A stretch of 64,000 nt of DNA from Scytonematopsis contorta HA4267-MV1 (GTDB lineage: Bacteria > Cyanobacteriota > Cyanobacteriia > Cyanobacteriales > Nostocaceae), in the NCBI GenBank assembly GCA_019359035.1, contig JAHHIC010000042.1, forward strand, positions 1-64,000, in the 5' to 3' direction. Both the position numbers and the translations under genes were made by a program. Each line of letters starts with the position of its first letter. The first letter of the stretch is position 1. Of the stretch, positions 37,882 through 44,374 are shown one piece after another. Under the pieces are notes generated by a model. It saw only the letters and a program-made list of their open reading frames with translations, had not been told where the DNA came from and ran no database searches.

Positions 37882-37989
37882 ACATTGTTTAGCACAATTT
37901 ACAAGGTCGATAAATTGGTTATAACTAATCCCGAAAGGTTGCTTTACGAGCGAAGGATTTTTCTGTATATAATCAAAGGTATTAATCAT
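37882..37989 (-). pseudogene. N-terminal remnant of an IS5-like transposase
   Basis: Reading from an ATG at 37989 the frame gives FDYIQKNPSLVKQPFGISYN and QFIDLVNCAKQ, which resembles the first 40 residues of cyanobacterial IS5-type transposases. The match then stops at a repeat hairpin. The fragment begins directly after the stop codon of the second remnant at 37990, so two transposase fragments are abutted. It cannot encode a working transposase. Confidence 0.6.
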
Positions 37990-38121
37990 TTAATAAAGTT
38001 GTGGTCGAGAGCCAAGCCCATTTAAAATAATTGCTTTTACTACATGCTCAGCACTAATTTTTTATGCTGGGTTTTCTCCTAATAATTCATTAACTATTTC
38101 TACTAAACCAATGGTATATTT
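37990..38121 (-). pseudogene. IS1634/DUF4277-type transposase remnant with internal stop
   Basis: The frame reads IGLVEIVNELLGENPA, a TAA, then KISAEHVVKAIILNGLG, the conserved N-terminal core of DUF4277 transposases (where GQVVKAMILNGLGF is usual). It ends in TAA at 37990. The nonsense codon and lack of the catalytic domain show that it is dead. Confidence 0.65.
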
Positions 38122-38166
38122 ATATTATGATTTTAGATTATAGTGGCAATCGAGAACGTTGAACCT

Positions 38167-38784
38167 ATGACACAAGCTCAAACCAAACAAGTAACTTTTG
38201 AAGAATTTGCTGCTTGGCGTCCAGAAAACGGACGTTACGAACTGCACGATGGAGTAATTGTTGAGATGGCACAACCGTTAGGTGGACACGAACAAGTTAC
38301 AGGATTTTTAGGTCGTAAAATAACCGTAGCATTCGATAAATTAAATCTTCCATATTTTATTCCTAGAAAAGTATTAGTGAAACCATCAGAAAATGAATCA
38401 GGTTACGAGCCAGATATATTAGTAATAAACGAAAAAAAACTAGTAAATGAACCGCTATGGGGGAAAACATCAACTGTAATATATGGTGCATCAGTTCCGT
38501 TAATTGTAGAAGTTGTATCAACTAATTGGGATGATGATTACTACATGAAGCAGGGAAAATATGAAGCTATGGGAATTCCTGAATACTGGATTGCTGACTA
38601 TCTGGGATTAGGTGCCAAAAAGTTTACAGGAAATCCTAAAAAACCAACTTTCTCAGTCTATCAGTTAATAGACGAAGAGTATCAAGTTAGCCGATTTCAA
38701 GGTAATGACCTTATAATTTCCCCATCCTTTCCTGACCTTAATATTACCGCACAACAAGTTTTTGATGCAGCCAATGCTGATTAA
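38167..38784 (+). CDS. Uma2-family (DUF820) endonuclease-like protein
   Basis: I start at ATG 38167 (MTQAQTKQVTFEEFAAW), the usual beginning of these proteins; a GTG eight codons earlier is also open. The 205-residue product has the DUF820 PD-(D/E)XK-like core: ENGRYELHDGVIVEM, YEPDILVI, PLIVEVVSTNW, YYMKQGKYEAMGIPEYWIAD. These genes are present in many copies in cyanobacteria, are often mobile, and their nuclease activity is inferred from fold. It lies at the edge of a decayed accessory zone. Confidence 0.8.
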   Translation: MTQAQTKQVTFEEFAAWRPENGRYELHDGVIVEMAQPLGGHEQVTGFLGRKITVAFDKLNLPYFIPRKVLVKPSENESGYEPDILVINEKKLVNEPLWGKTSTVIYGASVPLIVEVVSTNWDDDYYMKQGKYEAMGIPEYWIADYLGLGAKKFTGNPKKPTFSVYQLIDEEYQVSRFQGNDLIISPSFPDLNITAQQVFDAANAD

Positions 38785-38848
38785 TTTCTGTAAATTCTCC
38801 ACCTCCGCTTACCTCTGATTTTCCTAGATTTTTGAAGCGCAAAATTGC

Positions 38849-39541
38849 TTATAGATGAGGAATATCTTGCACTCGCCACAACCCCAGACTTTTATCTTGA
38901 TACAAATTTTCTCCCTCACTACATTGCTCATTAATTAGCTGTAGAGGTGGTGGCAATTTAAAAGGTGATTTTTCCAAATTGAGCAAGCGCCAATCGCCTG
39001 TTATAATATCCTGGTTATCCTCACAATTTGGGAAAGTGGTGGTCAGTAAATAGGTTATTTGGCTATTTTTTATATTATCAATAGCAGCAAAAATATCTGA
39101 TATTGAAAAATGTACAAAGCAGTCTCGACATAACAATAAGTCTGCCTTTGGTAGAGGTTCGCTAATTAAATCTAGTTTTAGAAACTGACGACTTTCGTTT
39201 GTGTAAGACCTGATATTTTCTGCTATAATTTCTGGCAAAATATCTGCACCGATATAATGTGAAACGGGTAAATCCACAAACTGCATCCAACTAAAATCTC
39301 CACAGGGTAGGTCAAGAATTACATCCACCTGTAATTTTTTAAGTAATTCTGGAAGCTCAGTTTCAATTCGTTGTGTTTGAATTCTACTCGCTCCAGCTCC
39401 GGAAACTGAATCAGAACCGCTCCAAAGATTAGTTTGGTAAATGTAGCGGAAGGTTTCATCTAAAGAAAAATTGACACCCTCAGATGCTTTTTTCTCAAAA
39501 AAGTAAGGGTCAAAAGGTACATTATCTCGTCGATTATTCAT
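38849..39541 (-). CDS. Class I SAM-dependent methyltransferase
   Basis: The 230-residue protein has a Rossmann methyltransferase core: DVILDLPCGDFSWMQ (motif I, with PCGD for the usual GxGxG), YIGADILPEII (motif II acid), FLKLDLISEPLPKADLLLCRDCFVHFS (motifs III-IV). The N-terminal 55 residues include TNLWSGSDSVSGAGAS, which I associate with small-molecule methyltransferases found near glycan genes. The substrate is unknown. It is transcribed away from the next gene, with a 65-bp divergent spacer. Confidence 0.75.
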   Translation of the reverse strand: MNNRRDNVPFDPYFFEKKASEGVNFSLDETFRYIYQTNLWSGSDSVSGAGASRIQTQRIETELPELLKKLQVDVILDLPCGDFSWMQFVDLPVSHYIGADILPEIIAENIRSYTNESRQFLKLDLISEPLPKADLLLCRDCFVHFSISDIFAAIDNIKNSQITYLLTTTFPNCEDNQDIITGDWRLLNLEKSPFKLPPPLQLINEQCSEGENLYQDKSLGLWRVQDIPHL

Positions 39542-39606
39542 AGTATATTAGAACTATATATTGCTGAGAGTACCAAGCCATTGACATTATATTAAAGCCT
39601 AAATAT

Positions 39607-39816
39607 ATGCCAGAGATAATTGAGATACCTGTCGAACTAACTCATTTTCAGCTTCCTCATGGTGTTCAAGAGCGTCTTCAATTTTTGCTAGACCGTCAAG
39701 ATGCGGGATATGAGTTGACTCAAACAGAGCGATTGGAAGCTGAGGGGCTGGTTGAGTTGGCAGAATTTTTATCTTTGCTGAAATTACAGGCACAGCGTGT
39801 TGTAAAGCAGTCATAG
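39607..39816 (+). CDS. Small protein normally paired with an HNH endonuclease gene
   Basis: This 69-residue helical protein (HGVQERLQFLLDRQDAG, TQTERLEAEGLVELAEFLSLL) is of a type I know from cyanobacterial gene pairs placed directly upstream of HNH endonuclease genes. Its frame is intact. The downstream HNH gene starts 18 bases later and has lost its catalytic core. An accessory or antitoxin-like role is inference from the pairing. Confidence 0.6.
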   Translation: MPEIIEIPVELTHFQLPHGVQERLQFLLDRQDAGYELTQTERLEAEGLVELAEFLSLLKLQAQRVVKQS

Positions 39817-39834
39817 ATATAAGTTGAGTGATAA

Positions 39835-40035
39835 ATGTCCACAATCCCAATTTCTTTACGTCGATTAGTTGTTCAAAGAGCAGGCAACCGTTGGGAGGGT
39901 GTAAGAGTTGTTGGATTAACCGCTACGGGACGAGCAACTATCGATGCTCTATGTATGAATCGGCTAATAATATTGTCAATTCGAGCAGAAGAGGAGCTAC
40001 TTGGTCGTCATCCACCACCATCAAATTATGGTTAA
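39835..40035 (+). pseudogene. HNH endonuclease gene with in-frame deletion of the catalytic core
   Basis: The 66-residue frame begins like a cyanobacterial HNH endonuclease (ISLRRLVVQRAGNR) and jumps directly to its conserved C-terminus (WEGVRVVGLTATGRATIDAL, EEELLGRHPPPS). The intervening CEYC zinc motif, the DHI/HH core and the NR motif are all missing, although the frame stays open. The family is usually about 160-170 residues, so about 100 were lost. It cannot be a nuclease but may still be made as a small protein. Confidence 0.7.
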
Positions 40036-40088
40036 ATATAAGGATTGCCCAAATCAGGAACTTTCAAAAAATAAATTGTCTATAGAGT

Positions 40089-40442
40089 ATGAAATATGAA
40101 ATTTTAACCCTAATAGGCAAGTATTGTATTACATCTGAAGATGGTCAAATGGTCTATGATTTAGTTTATCCACAATTATTAGCAGACCAACTTTTAGAAC
40201 TAGACTTTGTTGAAGTGGAAATCTTTGCTGCTCCCTTCTTTAACTTCGCGATTGGACAACTTCTTAGGGATTTGCAGCCAGAAAATCTCAATCGTCTTCT
40301 TAAAATATCCAACCTCAACCAAGTTGGTAAACAAATACTTAAGCTGGTGATTGAAAATTCAAAGCGGTACTACTCTGACCCTGATTACCGTAGTAGATTA
40401 GACAAAGTTATCAGTGAACAAGCCAATAACACTCAACTATAG
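40089..40442 (+). CDS. STAS-like domain protein (DUF4325 type)
   Basis: The 117-residue protein matches the DUF4325 STAS-like family: KYCITSEDGQMVYDLVYPQLL, ELDFVEVEIFAAPFFNFAIGQLL, RLLKISNLNQVGKQILKLV and IENSKRYYSDPDYR. Such proteins are thought to be partners of GHKL-type ATPases in two-gene modules. A partner frame is not intact next to it, though the fragment at 40542-40673 may be part of one. Start and length fit the family. Confidence 0.8.
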   Translation: MKYEILTLIGKYCITSEDGQMVYDLVYPQLLADQLLELDFVEVEIFAAPFFNFAIGQLLRDLQPENLNRLLKISNLNQVGKQILKLVIENSKRYYSDPDYRSRLDKVISEQANNTQL

Positions 40443-40541
40443 GGTTTCAGCTAAAGTTATTGATATCCCGTCTAACTTTCTTAAAAACGAAGAAATGCCT
40501 TTTTACATAAATAGCGTTATTGTAGGGAATATTACAATTCA

Positions 40542-40673
40542 GTAGTTCCCGATGTTAATGCTTCGGGTGGCTGTTTACTTCCAGAGCAGCTAAAAGGGCT
40601 GGTGGAGACGACACATAAGATAGCCACAAAGGTTATGGCAATCCGTGATGCTTTAATCCCAGAACCAGACTAA
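40542..40673 (+). pseudogene. C-terminal gene fragment, family unknown
   Basis: An open stretch reads VVPDVNASGGCLLPEQLKG, ETTHKIATKVMAIRD and ALIPEPD, then TAA. It has no start codon and the upstream sequence has frameshifts and stops. The coherent protein-like ending suggests the tail of a deleted gene, possibly related to the STAS-like gene before it. Confidence 0.35.
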
Positions 40674-40784
40674 GTATATTTCTACCAAAGTTCTGATAGA
40701 TTGGAAAACAAATTTATGTAAGTATGATACGAGATGATTTATGTTACAGCATAATTGATAAAGTTAGCTTACCAGGGTAGGTAA

Positions 40785-41327
40785 ATGGACTTAGATAAAT
40801 TACTCCAACACATTAATATTGGAGAAGACCACGAAATTGAGTTTAAATCTGCTGATGGGGGTTTACCTAATAATATTTGGGAAACTGTGTCAGCATTCGC
40901 TAATACAGATGGTGGCTATATTATCCTTGGTGTAAGCGAGAGCAAAAGTGGTCTGATTATTTCTGGAGTAAATAAGCCGAATGGATTATTGAAAAACTTT
41001 TGGAACAATCACAATAATTCACGAAAACTTAGTACCTCAATTTGCTCTAATTCGGATGTGCAGGTTTTGGAAGTTGAAGCAAAAAATTTAGTAATTATAA
41101 CTGTACCCAGAGCAAAAAGAACACAACGTCCTGTTTATATCAATAACAACCCCATGACAGGCACATTCAAACGTAATTTTGAGGGGGATTATTGCTGCTC
41201 TCCAGAGGAAGTGCGGCAAATGTTACGGGATGCAGCTAACGAGCCTCAAGATATTCAGATTTTAGAGGGATTTAACAGTTTTGCGGAATTCCCCATCCTC
41301 TACGTATTATCTATAGCTCATAAATAA
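40785..41327 (+). CDS. AlbA_2 (Schlafen-type) DNA-binding domain, N-terminal half of a split gene
   Basis: The 180-residue product is the N-terminal half of a 'putative DNA-binding domain' ATPase. It has the AlbA_2 motifs HEIEFKSADGG, ETVSAFANTDGGYIILGV and NPMTGTFKRNFEGDYCC. The homology ends at ILEGF (about 41271). The next 17 residues are unrelated and the stop lies in a hairpin. The second half of the same family restarts at 41804, and NLADLDPE there continues exactly where ILEGF stopped. The two halves are separated by a 0.54-kb insertion. The half may still be made. Confidence 0.75.
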   Translation: MDLDKLLQHINIGEDHEIEFKSADGGLPNNIWETVSAFANTDGGYIILGVSESKSGLIISGVNKPNGLLKNFWNNHNNSRKLSTSICSNSDVQVLEVEAKNLVIITVPRAKRTQRPVYINNNPMTGTFKRNFEGDYCCSPEEVRQMLRDAANEPQDIQILEGFNSFAEFPILYVLSIAHK

Positions 41328-41812
41328 TCTTACACAACAACAACAAAGATTATTTATGAGTTCTTTTTATCAAGTTATGCTAGTGTTTAATGTAGCATTT
41401 ACATAACGTGTACAATGTGGATATGTTAGTTCAAAAAGGTCAATTACCAGGTTAAAATCGCCATTAGACAACTTTATGTAAAAAATATACAACGTTAAAA
41501 CCTTGCTATCAAAGCATTGTAGACGCTGTGGTATAGATAATATAAGATTATGTCTTATTAAATTATAAATAACAACAACAACAGCGTTGGGTATTTGAGA
41601 GGGTTTAGTACGTTGTTTAATTTTTATGTCTATTTTGTCAATAACGTAAACAGCGATGTACTTTTCTCAAAGTCGAGCGCTCACAGAGCTACAAACATCG
41701 TTGTAGAATTTAGCCTCATAAAATAACGTTGTAGAAAATGTAAACAGCCTTAAATCCTTGTTCTGTCTACTTTATAGACGTTATAGACGACATAATTAAA
41801 AAGGTGGGGAGG
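41273..41812. mobile_element. Insertion of about 0.54 kb splitting the AlbA_2/ATPase gene
   Basis: The segment between ILEGF and NLADLD does not belong to the host gene. It has no supported reading frame. It contains a 15-bp hairpin (41317-41360), two CAACAACAA tracts, CGTTGTAGAA at 41699 and 41727, GTAAACAGC at 41646 and 41740, and tandem TTATAGACG at 41772 and 41781. These repeated short motifs look like protein-binding sites, as in a transposon end, but no matching terminal inverted repeats or target duplication is evident. Group II intron features were not found. Confidence 0.5.
41317..41360 (+). terminator. 15-bp stem-loop at the stop codon of the N-terminal half
   Basis: CTCATAAATAATCTT and AAGATTATTTATGAG pair perfectly around a 14-nt CA-rich loop. 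TTCTTTTTAT follows. The stop codon of the N-terminal half lies in the left arm. This fits a rho-independent terminator carried by the insertion. Confidence 0.55.
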
Positions 41813-43204
41813 TTCAATCTCGCTGACCTTGACCCCGAAACCCTCAAAGCATTTCGTCAAAGGTTTGTTTCCAGAGAGCCAGATCATCCTTGGTTGGGAT
41901 TAGATGATAAAAATTTGCTGATTCAACTTGGTGGTTGGAAACGCGATCGCATTACAGGAAAAGAGGGGCTGACATTAGCAGGGTTACTAATGTTTGGTCG
42001 TGAACGGAGTATTTTAGACGCACTTCCTCACTACCAACTAGATTATCAGGAGCGTCTTTCTAAAGACTTGGAGACCCGTTGGACTTATCGTTTAACGCTT
42101 GATGGAAAATGGGAAGCAAATCTTTTTAACTTTTACTACCGAGTTTACAGTCGTTTAGTCGATGATATAAATGTTCCATTTCAATTGGACAAAGACGCAG
42201 TACGAAGGGGTGAAACTCATGTACATGAGGCTTTGCGCGAAGCTTTGGTCAACAGTCTTATCCATGCAGACCATCAATCCAGTCGTCCTATTAAAATTAT
42301 CAAATTTAAAAGTTCTTTTTTCTTTTTAAATCCCGGTTGCCTGAGAATTTCTCTTCAGCAACTTTATGATGGCGGAATTAGCGACCCTCGAAACCCCAAT
42401 CTACAAAAAATGTTCCAAATGCTTGGCTTAAGCGAAAAAGCTGGCTCTGGTTTTGGGAAAATTCTTCGTGCTTGGAAAGAACAACAATGGTTTACACCTT
42501 TGGTATCAGAAAAATTAGATTTAGATATGACATTGGTCGCCTTACCAATGATAAGCTTGATTCCCGAAAATGTGGAGAAGGAGTTAAAAGAAATTGTTGG
42601 AGACAATTACTGTGGACTGACAGAGTTAGACCGTGTTGTTTTGGTTATGGCACACCAATTAGGAGATATTTGTAACGCTGATATTCAACTTTTCAGTTCA
42701 GAACATCCTAGAGACATCGGTGAATGCCTGAAGCGTTTGGTAAATAAAGGTTGGTTAGAACGCTCAGGTCACGGTCGTGGTACACACTATGCTTTAATAA
42801 ATAGACAACAGCCAGATTTACTATCGTTTATTCCAAGCTCCGAACATTACGAAGATAACTCCGAACATTACGAAGATAACTCCGAACATTACGAAGATAA
42901 CTCCGAACATTACAAACGCTTGCAAGTGATTGCGGCCCCTGTGCGTGAAACTGGTCGTACCAGCAAAGAACTTGTTGAGCAAGTAATTTTAGAACTTTGC
43001 TCCGAACATTACTTACCACTCCGAACATTAGCTCAGCTATTGGGACGCGAACCAGACAGTATCCGAAATCATTATGTGAACCCAATGCTAGAGGGAGGTT
43101 TGCTGGAACTGCGACATCCAGAACAACTAAACCATCCTCAGCAAGCGTACAGAACCACATCTCAACAAAATTCCGCAGCAAGAGAGGCTAACAAAACAGA
43201 TTAG
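41804..43204 (+). CDS. ATP-binding (GHKL-like) and winged-helix half of a split AlbA_2 protein
   Basis: The 466-residue product (GTG start) carries the rest of the AlbA_2 family protein. The first segment FRQRFVSREPDHPWL, GGWKRDR and LTLAGLLMFG belongs to the region just after AlbA_2. The ATPase-like motif HEALREALVNSLIHADH follows, then LNPGCLRISLQQLYDGGISDPRNP. The C-terminal third has two winged-helix domains (ELDRVVLVMAHQLG and RTLAQLLGREPDSIRNHYV), separated by a linker of SEHYEDN tandem repeats. The family is found in defence and phage-related contexts. Whether the two halves still co-operate is unknown. Confidence 0.75.
   Translation: MGRFNLADLDPETLKAFRQRFVSREPDHPWLGLDDKNLLIQLGGWKRDRITGKEGLTLAGLLMFGRERSILDALPHYQLDYQERLSKDLETRWTYRLTLDGKWEANLFNFYYRVYSRLVDDINVPFQLDKDAVRRGETHVHEALREALVNSLIHADHQSSRPIKIIKFKSSFFFLNPGCLRISLQQLYDGGISDPRNPNLQKMFQMLGLSEKAGSGFGKILRAWKEQQWFTPLVSEKLDLDMTLVALPMISLIPENVEKELKEIVGDNYCGLTELDRVVLVMAHQLGDICNADIQLFSSEHPRDIGECLKRLVNKGWLERSGHGRGTHYALINRQQPDLLSFIPSSEHYEDNSEHYEDNSEHYEDNSEHYKRLQVIAAPVRETGRTSKELVEQVILELCSEHYLPLRTLAQLLGREPDSIRNHYVNPMLEGGLLELRHPEQLNHPQQAYRTTSQQNSAAREANKTD
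42839..42913 (+). repeat. 21-bp in-frame minisatellite (SEHYEDN)
   Basis: Three identical 21-bp units starting TCCGAACATTACGAAGATAA lie at 42839, 42860 and 42881, followed by a 12-bp partial. They encode SEHYEDN repeated in the linker between the two winged helices. TCCGAACATTA recurs at 43000, so the array probably grew from that seed. Confidence 0.93.
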
Positions 43205-43653
43205 TTAGTACTAATATATTTATTATCCGCTTCATTGATTTCCCGTAGAAGCTCATCTATATCTTCTCGCTTTTCCCGTAGAAGCATCAGTGACGATATT
43301 ACATGGGTAAATTAAATTTAATATGAAGCTTAGTAGGATGATATATATATGTATTGTAAAAAACATTTAACATCAACAATATTAAAATCAGGTACTGTCT
43401 ATGTATTGCTCTGCTTGGTATAAGAAAATAAATTTCTAAATTTTTTTCCTTAGTTTTCCTGAAGACTTAGGATATTCTGTGTATGTGGATTATACTGAGA
43501 AAAGAACAGAAAAAGTTGCATCTCAGTTTATAGGTAAGGTTTATCAGGCTTTAGGATGACACATAATGCTAATTTTTTGCTCATCAAAGGCTTTCAACTG
43601 CTATCTCTACAAAAAATAAATCTAGAAATTTAGGTTAGGTATACTGCCACAAA
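43205..43653. other. Intergenic region of decayed sequence
   Basis: No complete gene is present. The minus strand near 43220-43290 reads LLREKREDIDELLREINEAD in one frame, a possible fragment. A plus-strand fragment is listed at 43455-43559. The remainder is AT-rich. Confidence 0.4.
43455..43559 (+). pseudogene. C-terminal gene fragment, family unknown
   Basis: An open stretch without a start codon reads FPEDLGYSVYVDYTEKR and VASQFIGKVYQALG, then TGA. Upstream sequence is AT-rich and uninformative. It has protein-like composition but no assignable family. Confidence 0.3.
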
Positions 43654-43968
43654 TTACTCTCCTAAATCTTGCAAAATAATTTGGATACTTGTTTTTAAAC
43701 TAGGTAAATCACGCTCAACAATCCCCCAAACATCATCATAATCAACGCGCACATAGTCATGAATTAGCACATCTCTAAATCCTGATATCTGCTTCCATTT
43801 GACATCAGGATATCGTTGTCGTAACTCCTGATAAATTCTTTTAGTTGCTTCACCAATAATCTCAAAATTCCTAACTACCGCATCCTAAATCATTCGAGTA
43901 TTAGCAAAAACCTCTTTTCCGCTACTAGTATATTCTTCTATCTTTTCAATACATTCGGCAATATCCAT
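43654..43968 (-). pseudogene. HepT-like (DUF86) toxin gene with nonsense codon
   Basis: The frame reads IAECIEKIEEYTSSGKEVF, then TRMI, a TAG at 43885-43887, then [17 protein letters not shown] and the hallmark [18 protein letters not shown] of HepT RNases (RX4-6HXY: the R, H and Y are present). The stop replaces what is normally Gln in MIQDAVVRN, a single CAG to TAG change. The ATG overlaps the TGA of the upstream nucleotidyltransferase in a TGATG arrangement, typical of coupled HepT/MntA operons. Confidence 0.75.
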
Positions 43969-44279
43969 CAAATAACGCTTTTCATCTCTCCTAATATCAC
44001 AGCTTCCTGCAAAACTTTATCCCTGATTACTTTGTGTAGATTACTAGCTTTTGCAACATCAACTTCACGTTATAATAATTCTTCTAAATCTTGTTTTAAA
44101 CCAATCCTGTCTAACAAATTTCTTCCTGTCTCCATTTCCACCCAAAAATCGACATCGCTATCTTCCCTAGCTTCACCTCTGGCAACCGAACCAAAAACCC
44201 GCAGATTATAAGCTCCATATTTAGCAGCTATTTTGAGAATTTCCTCTCGTAATGGTAATAGTAATTCTTCAATCCCTAT
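43968..44279 (-). pseudogene. MntA-like nucleotidyltransferase antitoxin with nonsense codon
   Basis: The frame contains the minimal nucleotidyltransferase motif VFGSVARGEAREDSDVDFWV. In the known pair, MntA inactivates HepT by AMPylation. It then has a TAA at EELL*REVDVAKASNLH, again at a position that could be Gln or Lys. There is no in-frame ATG upstream; the first residues (about 44273) appear to lack a start codon. The toxin gene downstream is also interrupted. Confidence 0.7.
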
Positions 44280-44299
44280 AGTTTATATTTATCTAGCTA

Positions 44300-44326
44300 T
44301 TGTGGGGTGGGCATCCTTGCCCGCCC
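44300..44326. repeat. GTGGGGTGGGCATCCTTGCCC-type hairpin repeat
   Basis: The core GGGCATCCTTGCCC forms a stem-loop, preceded by TTGTGGGGT. Copies lie at about 53795-53823 and 58115-58142, inverted or divergent copies at 37188-37214 and 50057-50073, and a fragment at about 63366-63380. It is a widespread cyanobacterial intergenic repeat and sits here downstream of the NACHT-WD40 gene. Confidence 0.85.
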
Positions 44327-44374
44327 GATATGAAATTGATATACACTCAATATACAAATTAAATATGGAGCAAC

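Noticed and set aside
41273-41812. Group II or group I intron in the AlbA_2/ATPase gene
   Set aside because: No GUGYG start, no domain V hairpin with the AGC triad and no maturase; the frame does not rejoin cleanly.
41273-41812. End of a Tn7-like or CRISPR-associated transposon
   Set aside because: Repeated short motifs are suggestive, but there is no pair of matching ends, no target duplication and no transposase or Cas12k gene in the window, so I did not name it as such.
43654-44279. Stop-codon reassignment, because both nonsense codons may replace Gln
   Set aside because: Other genes in the window end normally at TAA and TAG; single C-to-T mutations in a dead gene pair are simpler.
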